Below are positions 43,976 to 51,301 of a stretch of DNA of 64,000 nt, in pieces. Made by a program: the position numbers and the translations under genes. Source of the DNA: CAVTJL01 sp963735065 (lineage in GTDB: Bacteria > Pseudomonadota > Alphaproteobacteria > Geminicoccales > Geminicoccaceae); contig CAVTJL010000004.1 in NCBI GenBank assembly GCA_963735065.1, positions 1,116,001-1,180,000 on the forward strand, written 5' to 3'. Below the pieces are notes generated by a model. The model made no database searches. It was not told the origin of the DNA and was given only the letters and a program-made list of their open reading frames with translations. Each line of letters opens with the position of its first letter. Position 1 is the stretch's first letter.

Positions 43976-44629
43976 CGACGGACGAGAACGGGCCGTGGGT
44001 CGAGCCTGACGAGGTCGGTGTCCGGCTTCTTCTGTTCGGCCCGGCGGAGGGCGACGCCGACCTCGTGACCCGAGCGTGTGAAGGCGGCGCTCGCCACAGG
44101 CTTGGTCGCGGCCTTCGTCGCTGACGAGGCCATGCCCGATGAGCTGGCGACGACGCTGCATGGCCTCTGTCGCGATCACGAGGTGGCGTTCCTGCTTCGT
44201 GGCCAGCCCGTCGGCGTGATCGAGCGTGGGGCCGACGGGGTGCATCTCGACACTCCCGAGATGCTCCTCTCAGCGCGCCGTCTCCTGGGTCTCGAGCGAC
44301 TGATCGGTGTCGCATGCGACCTGTCGCGGCATGTGGCGATGGTTGCCGGCGACGAAGGCGCCGACTATGTGACCTTCGGCTCGCCCGACCGTGCCGATCC
44401 TGTCGATGAGCTAGCGGAGCTGGTTGGCTGGTGGAGCGAGCTGTTCGTGGTCCCCGTCGCCACCTTTGTCTCCACCCTCCCCGGAGCAGCGGACAAGCTG
44501 GTTGCCGCGGGTGCCGATTTCCTGGCAATCGGCAGCAGCCTGTTTGAGGCGGGCCAGGAGGCGGAGATCCGCTTCCAGGAGATCGTCTCGGCCGCAGGCC
44601 GGGCCGGGAGCGGCAGGAACCGCGACTGA
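43972..44629 (+). pseudogene. ThiE-like (thiamine phosphate synthase family) protein, frameshifted
   Basis: The first frame starts at a GTG overlapping the fba stop by 4 bp and reads EVGVRLLLFGPAEGDADLVT. The second, one base on, carries VAAFVADEAMPDELATTLHG, a GADGVHLDTPEMLLSARRLL segment and AAGADFLAIGSSLFE, matching the phosphate-binding end of ThiE. Removing one G at 44082-44083 joins them into ~218 residues. The QLRDK-type and NDR substrate motifs of true ThiE are not evident (LLRGQPVG instead), so it may be a paralogue with another role. Such paralogues beside fba are seen in other alphaproteobacteria. Confidence 0.75.
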
Positions 44630-44695
44630 GGCGCATTCTGGAGCATATCTCGCGGAGCGACAGCGCCCGGCGCGAAGCGAGCCGATTGGTCGATC

Positions 44696-45508
44696 ATGCC
44701 ACGCTATTCAGCCAACCTCACTGTCATGGTGCGGGCCGCCCGTGCGGCCGCGCGCCTTCTCGTGCGTGACTTCAACGAGGTCGAGCAGCTTCAGGTCTCG
44801 ATCAAGGGACCCGGCGACTTCGTGTCCGCAGCGGACCACCGTGCCGAGCAGGTCATTCGTGAGGAGCTTGTCCGAGCGCGCCCCGGCTACGGCCTCCTGC
44901 TCGAGGAGTCCGGCATCGTGGCAGGCGATTCGCCGCACAACCGATTCCTCGTCGATCCGCTCGATGGGACGACGAACTTCCTCCATGCCCTGCCGCAGTG
45001 GGCGATCTCGATCGCCCTCGAGCAGCATGGGGAGGTGACCGCCGCGCTCATCTACGATCCCATCAAGGAGGAGCTCTTCACGGCCGAGAAGGGCAACGGC
45101 GCCTTCCTCAACGACAGACGCCTACGCGTATCCCGCCGCTCCGACATGGCCTCGGCGCTGATCGGCTGTGGCCTTCCCGTGCAAGACTGGAAGGCTAGAT
45201 CGATGGGCTTTGCCCGCCAGCTCGAGCTGGTGGCCGACCAGGCTGGCGGGCTCCGTCGTCTCGGCGCCTGCGCCCTCGATCTCGCCTACATAGCTGCAGG
45301 TCGTCAGGACGGCTTTTGGGAGTACGGCGTCAAGCCCTGGGATTATGCCGCCGGCATGCTCCTGGTGCGTGAAGCTGGTGGTCGCTTCGGCCGCCTTGAG
45401 GGCGACGACGAGGTCTGGGCCGAGGGCACGATCGTCGCCGGCAATCCCGAGATCTACGAGAAGCTCCGAACCATCCTGGCCGCCGAGAGGGAGTCCGCAG
45501 GCCGGTAG
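44696..45508 (+). CDS. suhB: Inositol monophosphatase family protein
   Basis: A 270-residue Mg-dependent, Li-sensitive phosphatase family member. Metal sites are visible: DFVSAADHRAEQVI, LLEESG, VDPLDGTTNFLHALP and the final KPWDYAAGMLLVREAGG. The family hydrolyses inositol-1-phosphate, and in some bacteria fructose-1,6-bisphosphate; the position behind fba fits either. SuhB can also act in rRNA antitermination. The gene is intact, about 65 bp after the ThiE-like gene. Confidence 0.9.
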   Translation: MPRYSANLTVMVRAARAAARLLVRDFNEVEQLQVSIKGPGDFVSAADHRAEQVIREELVRARPGYGLLLEESGIVAGDSPHNRFLVDPLDGTTNFLHALPQWAISIALEQHGEVTAALIYDPIKEELFTAEKGNGAFLNDRRLRVSRRSDMASALIGCGLPVQDWKARSMGFARQLELVADQAGGLRRLGACALDLAYIAAGRQDGFWEYGVKPWDYAAGMLLVREAGGRFGRLEGDDEVWAEGTIVAGNPEIYEKLRTILAAERESAGR

Positions 45509-45518
45509 CGCATCAGCG

Positions 45519-45803
45519 CTACAGGATCTCCGTCTCCACGAAGGCGATCTCGAAATCGTTCCGGTTGATGACGTCGTGCTCCACACCAGCCTTGCGGAAG
45601 TACGGCACGCCAACCTGGAGCTCCGCCTGGGTCTCGCTGCCATCCCCATGGGCAATGGTCAGATGGGCGGTCGTGAGCGGTACCACCACATAGTCGAGCT
45701 CGTGCCGGTGCCAGCCGGTGGCGGCGCCGGGCGGGAAGCGCCACTCGGTCACACGCACCCGATCATTGTCGATGAAGACCGTGGGTATCGCCTTGCCGCT
45801 CAT
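45519..45803 (-). CDS. Small cupin-domain protein
   Basis: A 94-residue single-domain cupin. The first cupin motif is GAATGWHRHELDYVVVPL and the second is represented by AGVEHDVINRNDFEIAFVE. His residues in WHRHE and EHDV could bind a metal. The start follows a weak GGAGGGA sequence. Function is not predictable; it is convergent with the inositol monophosphatase gene. Confidence 0.8.
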   Translation of the reverse strand: MSGKAIPTVFIDNDRVRVTEWRFPPGAATGWHRHELDYVVVPLTTAHLTIAHGDGSETQAELQVGVPYFRKAGVEHDVINRNDFEIAFVETEIL

Positions 45804-46154
45804 CGTCCCTCCGGAAACCGTGCCAATCGTCTCATTCGTCCGCCACCGCCATACGAGGGCGGACCGCTCGCATACGACGAGGATGCTCTGGTCCTCGAAG
45901 GATACCGCAGCTCACCCCCTGACCGCACTCGCCAAGAGGCCGCGGGGCCACGCGTACGGCGGGCCGGATCGTGGTGGGCGCATGCCAGCCTGCCACCGAG
46001 ACCCTGAAACCGTAGTGGCTTGCAGGCGCACGTTCGTCTGGCAGGCCAAATTGCCGTAAATCGGCCCGCCGCCGAGGTGCAGCTCATTGACCCCTGCGCC
46101 GGCCCGGTCCAGGTTGATGCTACCGAGCATATCGGATGAAAAAGGGAGGAAGCC
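45804..46154. other. Intergenic region, no confident gene
   Basis: About 350 bp between the cupin gene and the small exported protein gene. A minus-strand frame through it (45912-46346) has a protein-like piece (GAGVNELHLGGGPIYGNLAC) but no family match and it overlaps the better-supported plus-strand gene. No RNA gene or strong hairpin was seen. A good ribosome-binding site GGGAGGA lies at the right edge. Confidence 0.5.
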
Positions 46155-46445
46155 ATGCGGCGTAGCATGGCCTCGACGCTCGTGGCGCTGGTGCTGGCTC
46201 CAGGGGCCCTCGTTCGCGCGGAGCCCGGCTGGCAAGAGGATCTGTCGGCACAGGCGCAGCTCACGCTGGGCTGCACCGTGGCATTCCTCAGTCACGTCGT
46301 TGATCGAGAGGTTCACGGCATCCCGCTTGTGATGGCCAAGGTCCACTGCGAGGACAAGCGCGTCTTCGACGCCTCCCGGGGCGACGTCAGCCTGCCTTTC
46401 GACTTCAGGCCTTGCCAGGATCGGAACGAAGGCCAGGCTTGCTGA
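46155..46445 (+). CDS. Small exported protein of unknown function
   Basis: A 96-residue product with a signal peptide (RRSMASTLVALVLAPGALVR, probable cleavage after VRA) and a short mature domain containing four cysteines (LGCTVAFLS, KVHCEDKRV, RPCQDR and a C-terminal AC). GGGAGGA lies at ideal distance before the ATG. The cysteine count suggests disulfides in the periplasm. No family is recognised. It is convergent with the HSL-type hydrolase gene, 6 bp away. Confidence 0.65.
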   Translation: MRRSMASTLVALVLAPGALVRAEPGWQEDLSAQAQLTLGCTVAFLSHVVDREVHGIPLVMAKVHCEDKRVFDASRGDVSLPFDFRPCQDRNEGQAC

Positions 46446-46451
46446 GAGAGG

Positions 46452-47390
46452 CTACTGCAATCGACGGGCCAGAAAGGCCGCAGTCTCGTCGATGAACCCG
46501 CGAGCCGCCGAGAGCCGGCGGCTCATGCCAAAGCACGCATGCGTCACGCCGCGCCACAAGCGAAAGTCGTGGTCGACGCCCGCGTCCACCAAGCGACGCG
46601 CCAAGCGCTCACTGTCGTCACGCAGCGGATCGAGCTCGGCCGCCGAGACGTAGAGCGGCGGCAGTCCTCGAAGGTCCGCATTGAGAGGCGCAGCCAGGGG
46701 GTCACCGCGTTTTGCCGGATCCTTCACGTAGTGGTCCCAGAACCACTCCATGACTGCGGTGGAAAGGCCATAGCGACCATCGCCGAAGGCGACGTGCGAG
46801 GCGCTCTCATTGTCGGCAGAGAAGGCGCCGTAGACCAGAGCGGCGGCGCGGACCAAGGGCTCGCGCTGATCGCGCAGCGAGATGCAGGTGGCGAGAGCGA
46901 GATTGGCTCCTGCCGAATCGCCGGCCAGGGCCAAGCGCTCGGGGTCGACACCCTCGGCCGCCCCGTGCTCGGCCAGCCATCTGATCGCCGCCAAACAGTC
47001 CTCGAGGCCGTCTGGGTAGGGATGCTCGGGCGCCAGACCATAGTCGACGCTCGCTACCGTGAACCCACCGGCAAGAGCCAGGCGACGGCAGATGCCGTCG
47101 TGCGTGTCCAACGAGCAGATCACCCAGCCACCACCGTGGATGTAGAGCACACAGGGGAGACGCCCCGCGCCAGCCTGGGGTGTGTAGAGCCGCAGGCGAA
47201 GTCGTCCTCGAGGGCCTGCGATCGTCAGCATGCGGACGTCGTGGAGCGTGGGGGGATCCTCGTTCCAATAGGCATTGCGGACCTCGGCCTCGGCCCGGGC
47301 ATCGGCGGGCGTCATGCTCTCGTATGGCTCGAGCTGACGTTCAGCCAGCTCCGCCAGGATGCTGGCCATCTCCGGATCGAGCTCAGGCAT
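46452..47390 (-). CDS. Alpha/beta hydrolase, hormone-sensitive lipase (family IV) type
   Basis: A 312-residue esterase. The oxyanion-hole motif HGGGW lies in VLYIHGGGWVICSLDTHDG, the nucleophile elbow GDSAG in LALAGDSAGANLALATCI, the catalytic Asp in AELDPLRDD and the His in GVTHACFG. DYGLAPEHPYP is the usual family IV stretch. It hydrolyses short-chain esters or lactones in the cytosol. Intact and of normal size. The next minus-strand hydrolase ends 54 bp upstream of its start, so both may be one transcript. Confidence 0.92.
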   Translation of the reverse strand: MPELDPEMASILAELAERQLEPYESMTPADARAEAEVRNAYWNEDPPTLHDVRMLTIAGPRGRLRLRLYTPQAGAGRLPCVLYIHGGGWVICSLDTHDGICRRLALAGGFTVASVDYGLAPEHPYPDGLEDCLAAIRWLAEHGAAEGVDPERLALAGDSAGANLALATCISLRDQREPLVRAAALVYGAFSADNESASHVAFGDGRYGLSTAVMEWFWDHYVKDPAKRGDPLAAPLNADLRGLPPLYVSAAELDPLRDDSERLARRLVDAGVDHDFRLWRGVTHACFGMSRRLSAARGFIDETAAFLARRLQ

Positions 47391-47444
47391 GCTCCTTGTC
47401 CCCCATCTTCGTCCGCCCGTCTTTCCGCGCAGCGGGCGCGACCG

Positions 47445-48329
47445 TCAAGCGGATGCCAGGGCCTCCCTAACGATCCGCTCAGCCTCATTGACGACCAAAG
47501 AGATGTGACCAGCGGCGGGCACGATCTCCACGCGCGAGTCCGGCAGGCGCTCGCCGTACCAAAGCGCATGCTTCGCCGGCACGACGCGGTCGGCGGCTCC
47601 GTGGAGCACGAGCGAGGGCACACTGACCGCGCGCGGGTTCGCATCCCATGGTCGGGTGAGCAGCATGATGTCGCTGAGTGCACCCGAAACGCCGCGACGT
47701 GTGCCCTCGCGGAGCGAGGCAACGAGAGCCCGCGCGACCTTCGCCCGGTCAACCTCCGGTGCGAACGACCGCTCCTCGCCCCTGAGCATCATATGGACCA
47801 TGCGAAGATCGAGGCCGTGGTGGCGCGCATTGCGGAAGAGACGGGGCATCACCGCCCGGATGATCGCCACATGCCGGCGCAGCCGTCTGAAGGCACGGAT
47901 GCTGCCTCCCCCCTCGCGAATGATCCGCTTGTTGGCCACCGCTCCCGCGAGAATGCATCGATGCACGCGCTCGCCCAGCACCACGGCGGCACCGATCGCG
48001 AAGGGGCCACCGGCGGAGACACCGACGATGCTGCAGCGCTCGATTCCCAGATCGTCCAGGAGCTCCTTGAGATCCCGGCCGAAGCCCAGCAGGCTCGGCT
48101 CCGCCGGCAGCGCGGTGCCGCCATAGCCCGGCCGGTCTGGAGCAACGATGTTGACGTCAGCCGGCAAGCCCGCCAGAGGCTCGAGCCGACTGCCTAGAAA
48201 TCCGTGGAGATAGACGATTGGCAGAGCGCCACGCCTGCCATACTCCGCACACACCATACGCCGGCCGTCAGAGAGACTGATGCGATGCTGGGTGAAGCCT
48301 TCCTGGGCGACCTCGTCCCCTTCGATCAT
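47445..48329 (-). CDS. Alpha/beta fold hydrolase
   Basis: About 294 residues from MIEGDEVAQEG, preceded by GGAAGGGAGAGG, which decides this start over a 64-residue longer frame. It has YLHGFLGSRLEP (oxyanion), the elbow SIVGVSAGGPFAIG, the acid in LVLHGAADRVVPAKHAL and the His in PAAGHISLVV. A helical cap lies between residues ~135 and 215. Substrate cannot be inferred. It is divergent from the HerA-like ATPase gene. Confidence 0.88.
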   Translation of the reverse strand: MIEGDEVAQEGFTQHRISLSDGRRMVCAEYGRRGALPIVYLHGFLGSRLEPLAGLPADVNIVAPDRPGYGGTALPAEPSLLGFGRDLKELLDDLGIERCSIVGVSAGGPFAIGAAVVLGERVHRCILAGAVANKRIIREGGGSIRAFRRLRRHVAIIRAVMPRLFRNARHHGLDLRMVHMMLRGEERSFAPEVDRAKVARALVASLREGTRRGVSGALSDIMLLTRPWDANPRAVSVPSLVLHGAADRVVPAKHALWYGERLPDSRVEIVPAAGHISLVVNEAERIVREALASA

Positions 48330-48562
48330 ACCTCTCCCTTCCTGTACGCGGAGAACAGCCCTTCCACGCGAGGCTCTGATACCAATCGCGGGATGACAAT
48401 AGCGGCTCGCGGCCGGCAGACGAGCCGCTCGCGGCGATGTGACATCCTCGGTAGCGCCGATCCGACCGGTCTCGCCCGCACCGCTTGTTGCCTGGACAGC
48501 CCTCCTCTGCGCGTCCAACATTGCGAAAAATCAACGGCGTAACTCGGCGGAGGATCGGAGAG

Positions 48563-50194
48563 ATGGTCGAGGCTGCGAAGCTCCTGGTCGGTAAAGGCGA
48601 GGTCCCGCAGTATCTCCACCTCCCGCTGGCCAATCGACACGGTCTGGTCGCCGGCGCTACGGGCACCGGCAAGACAATCACGCTTCAGGTCCTCGCGGAA
48701 GGCCTGTCACGAGCGGGCGTCCCGGTCTTCTGTGCCGACGTCAAGGGCGACCTCGCCGGTGTCAGCCAGCCGGGCGAGAGCAACCCCAAGATCGAGGACA
48801 GGGCGCGAAGCCTCGGGGCCCAGGATTTCGCCTACGAGGCCGCGCCGGTGATCTTCTGGGATCTCCTGGGCGAGCAGGGTCAGCCGATCCGGGCAACGGT
48901 AGCGGAGATGGGTCCGCTGCTCCTCGCGAGGCTCCTCGATCTCAATGACACGCAGGAAGGCGTGCTCAACATCGCTTTCGCGCTCGCCGACAGCGAAGGC
49001 CTGCTCCTTCTTGACCTGAAGGACCTGCGGGCGATCCTGGCCCATCTGGCGGAGCGTGCCGATGAGCTGACGACGACCTACGGAAATGTGAGCAAGGCTA
49101 GCGTGGGCGCCATCCAACGCCGGCTCCTGGTTCTCGAGCAGGAGGGCGCCGACCGGTTCTTTGGCGAGCCGGCTCTCGAGCTTACCGACCTGATGCTCAC
49201 CACGCCCGATGGCCGGGGCGCGGTGAACGTCCTGGCCGCCGACAAGCTCATGACCTCGCCACGGCTCTACGCCACCTTCCTGCTTTGGCTGCTCTCGGAG
49301 CTGTTCGAGGAGCTGCCGGAGGTCGGCGACCTGCCAAAGCCGAAGCTCGTGTTCTTCTTCGACGAGGCCCATCTGCTGTTCAAGGATGCCCCAAAGGCCC
49401 TGGTCGAGAAGGTTGAGCAGGTCGTCCGCCTCATCCGCTCGAAGGGCGTGGGCGTCTACTTCGTCACGCAGAACCCGTTGGACGTGCCGCCGACAGTGCT
49501 GGGACAGCTGGGCAATCGCGTGCAGCATGCGCTGCGGGCCTTCACGCCAATCGAGCAGAAGGCGGTCCGCGCCGCTGCCGAGACGTTCCGCGCCAATCCC
49601 AAGTTCAAGACCGAGGAGGCCATCACCCAGCTCGGCGTCGGCGAAGCGCTCGTCTCCGTGCTCGAGCCGGGGGGCACGCCAAGCGTCGTCGATCGCGCCA
49701 AGATCTGCCCACCACGCTCGCGCATGGGTGCCATCACCCCGGACGAGCGAAAGCATGTCCAGGCGCTCAGCCCGCTCGCCGGCAAGTATGACGAGACCGT
49801 TGATCGCGAATCCGCCTATGAGCTGCTGCAAGGCCGCGCCACCACTGTCGCCGAGGAGCCGGCGCCGAGCTCGCCCTGGGGCACGGCTCCCACGTCGGTG
49901 AGCAGCAGCGATCCCTGGGGTGGCGCAACGCGGCCCTCGGCACGCCGGATCGGTGGCGGCGCTGTGCGCCAGCGGGAACCCGCGCCACCTCCCCCGCCGA
50001 CCCGTCGGCGCGTCACGGCTGCTCCTTCGAGTGGGGGCCTTCTCTCTGACATCCTGACCGGCGGCGGGGGACGTCGTCAGGGGCTGGCCGAGTCCCTCGC
50101 CAAGTCCATCACACGGAGCGTCGGCAGCCAGGTCGGAAGGCAGGTGGGCAATGCCGTCGTCCGCGGCATCCTGGGCTCCATCCTCAAGCGCTAG
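48563..50194 (+). CDS. HerA-like ATPase/helicase domain protein (DUF853)
   Basis: A 543-residue RecA-fold ATPase of the DUF853/YjgR group. Walker A is AGATGTGKT at ~34-41, ADVKGDLAGVSQPG follows, Walker B is LVFFFDEAHLLF and QNPLDVPPTVLGQLGNRVQH is family-typical. The C-terminal ~110 residues are proline/serine-rich then glycine/arginine-rich (GGGGRRQGLAESLAKSIT), ending in a SRSxGxxxGR helix of the kind that mediates oligomer or membrane contact. YjgR-type proteins have no firm role; DNA translocation is inferred from the fold. The start follows GGAGGATCGGAGAG. Confidence 0.88.
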   Translation: MVEAAKLLVGKGEVPQYLHLPLANRHGLVAGATGTGKTITLQVLAEGLSRAGVPVFCADVKGDLAGVSQPGESNPKIEDRARSLGAQDFAYEAAPVIFWDLLGEQGQPIRATVAEMGPLLLARLLDLNDTQEGVLNIAFALADSEGLLLLDLKDLRAILAHLAERADELTTTYGNVSKASVGAIQRRLLVLEQEGADRFFGEPALELTDLMLTTPDGRGAVNVLAADKLMTSPRLYATFLLWLLSELFEELPEVGDLPKPKLVFFFDEAHLLFKDAPKALVEKVEQVVRLIRSKGVGVYFVTQNPLDVPPTVLGQLGNRVQHALRAFTPIEQKAVRAAAETFRANPKFKTEEAITQLGVGEALVSVLEPGGTPSVVDRAKICPPRSRMGAITPDERKHVQALSPLAGKYDETVDRESAYELLQGRATTVAEEPAPSSPWGTAPTSVSSSDPWGGATRPSARRIGGGAVRQREPAPPPPPTRRRVTAAPSSGGLLSDILTGGGGRRQGLAESLAKSITRSVGSQVGRQVGNAVVRGILGSILKR

Positions 50195-50230
50195 AGTGAG
50201 CCGTCTCCGGCGCGCCGGAGACCGGGCCGC

Positions 50231-51211
50231 TCAAGCATGTCCCATCAGGATGCCAGTCAGGAAGACGAGGAAGCCGCCGACGACGACCTGAAAGGCCGCG
50301 GACAGGAACGGCGTGTCCATGTATCGCGCCCTCACCCAGGCGATGATCCAGAGCTCGATCACCACCACAATGACGGCGATCGTCGTGGCCAGTCGGAAGT
50401 CCGCGATGAGGTAGGGGAGCGTGTGGCCAACGCCGCCAAGTGCCGTCATCATCCCGCAAATGATCCCGCGCAAAAGCGGCTGCCCGCGACCGGTAAGGCT
50501 TCCGTCGTCCGAGAGCGCCTCGGCAAAGCCCATGCTGATACCGGCACCGATCGACGCGGCAATGCCGACGACGAAGGCATCCCAGCTGTTGCCCGTGGCG
50601 AACGCCGCGGCGAATACCGGGGCCAAGGTGCTGACCGAGCCGTCCATGAGCCCGGCGAGCCCGGGCTGGACGATCTGCAGCAGGAAGGTCCGGCGCTGCG
50701 TCTCCGCCTCCTGGTCCCGGACGCTGGCCGGCACCAGCTTGCGCTCAAGGCGCTCGGCGAGCTGGACGTGGGTGCTCTCCGCCTCGGCCAGATCGCCCAG
50801 CAGCTTCCTTATGCTTGCGTCCGTCGCGCGCTTGGCCGCCTGACGGTAGAATCGCGTCGTCTCGATCTCCATCTCCTCGGCCTGTTTGCGGACCGCGTCC
50901 ACGCCGAGGTTCTGGGTCAGCCAGAGCGGCTTGCGGCGGATGAAGCCCCGCACGTGCTCGCGGCGGATCATGGGAATGTGCTCGCCGAACTTCTCGACGA
51001 AGAGGTCGATAAGCCGCCGCCGATGCTCGCTCTCCTCCTCGGCCATCTCCTGGAAAACCTCGGCCGAGGCCGGAAACTTCTCCTTCAGTCCCTCTGCATA
51101 GTCCCGATAGATCCGGCCATCCTCCTCCTCGAGGGTGATGGCGAGCGCCAGCACCTCCCGCTCGCTAAGATCGGCGAAGCGCTTATAGGCGCGCGGCGTG
51201 AACGGAATCAT
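50231..51211 (-). CDS. mbfA: Membrane-bound ferritin-like iron exporter MbfA
   Basis: A 326-residue protein joining a ferritin-like domain (residues 1-~165, with the di-iron pattern EEEDGRIYRDYAEGL, EEESEHRRRL and ETTRFYRQAA, AEAESTHVQL) to a CCC1/VIT1-type membrane domain (PGLAGLMDGSVSTLAPVFAA and four further helices). In Bradyrhizobium and Agrobacterium MbfA exports iron and protects from peroxide. A palindrome resembling the Irr iron-control element lies 51 bp upstream, matching the known control of mbfA by Irr. Length is essentially that of the family. Confidence 0.92.
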   Translation of the reverse strand: MIPFTPRAYKRFADLSEREVLALAITLEEEDGRIYRDYAEGLKEKFPASAEVFQEMAEEESEHRRRLIDLFVEKFGEHIPMIRREHVRGFIRRKPLWLTQNLGVDAVRKQAEEMEIETTRFYRQAAKRATDASIRKLLGDLAEAESTHVQLAERLERKLVPASVRDQEAETQRRTFLLQIVQPGLAGLMDGSVSTLAPVFAAAFATGNSWDAFVVGIAASIGAGISMGFAEALSDDGSLTGRGQPLLRGIICGMMTALGGVGHTLPYLIADFRLATTIAVIVVVIELWIIAWVRARYMDTPFLSAAFQVVVGGFLVFLTGILMGHA

Positions 51212-51262
51212 GCTCGGGCTCTCGTCATGGGTGGCCGCGCGGCAACTTGACCGGCGAGTCTT

Positions 51263-51277
51263 TTGGAACCGTTCTAA
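51263..51277. promoter_or_regulatory. Iron-control-element-like palindrome (Irr box) upstream of mbfA
   Basis: TTGGAAC-C-GTTCTAA is a 15-bp near-perfect inverted repeat, one mismatch between arms, and extends as TTTGGAACCGTTCTAAG. It resembles the rhizobial ICE pattern TTTAGAA-N3-TTCTAAA. It stands in the only gap upstream of mbfA, which is a known Irr-repressed gene. Confidence 0.65.
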
Positions 51278-51301
51278 GGATGGAGCCCTGGCCGAGTCGC
51301 G

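Noticed and set aside
45912..46346. Minus-strand frame with the segment GGGPIYGNLAC
   Set aside because: No family recognised and it overlaps the plus-strand exported protein that has a good ribosome-binding site and signal peptide. Kept as an unresolved alternative only.
46539..48197. 552-residue plus-strand frame
   Set aside because: Runs antisense through two intact alpha/beta hydrolase genes with recognisable active sites; no motif of its own.
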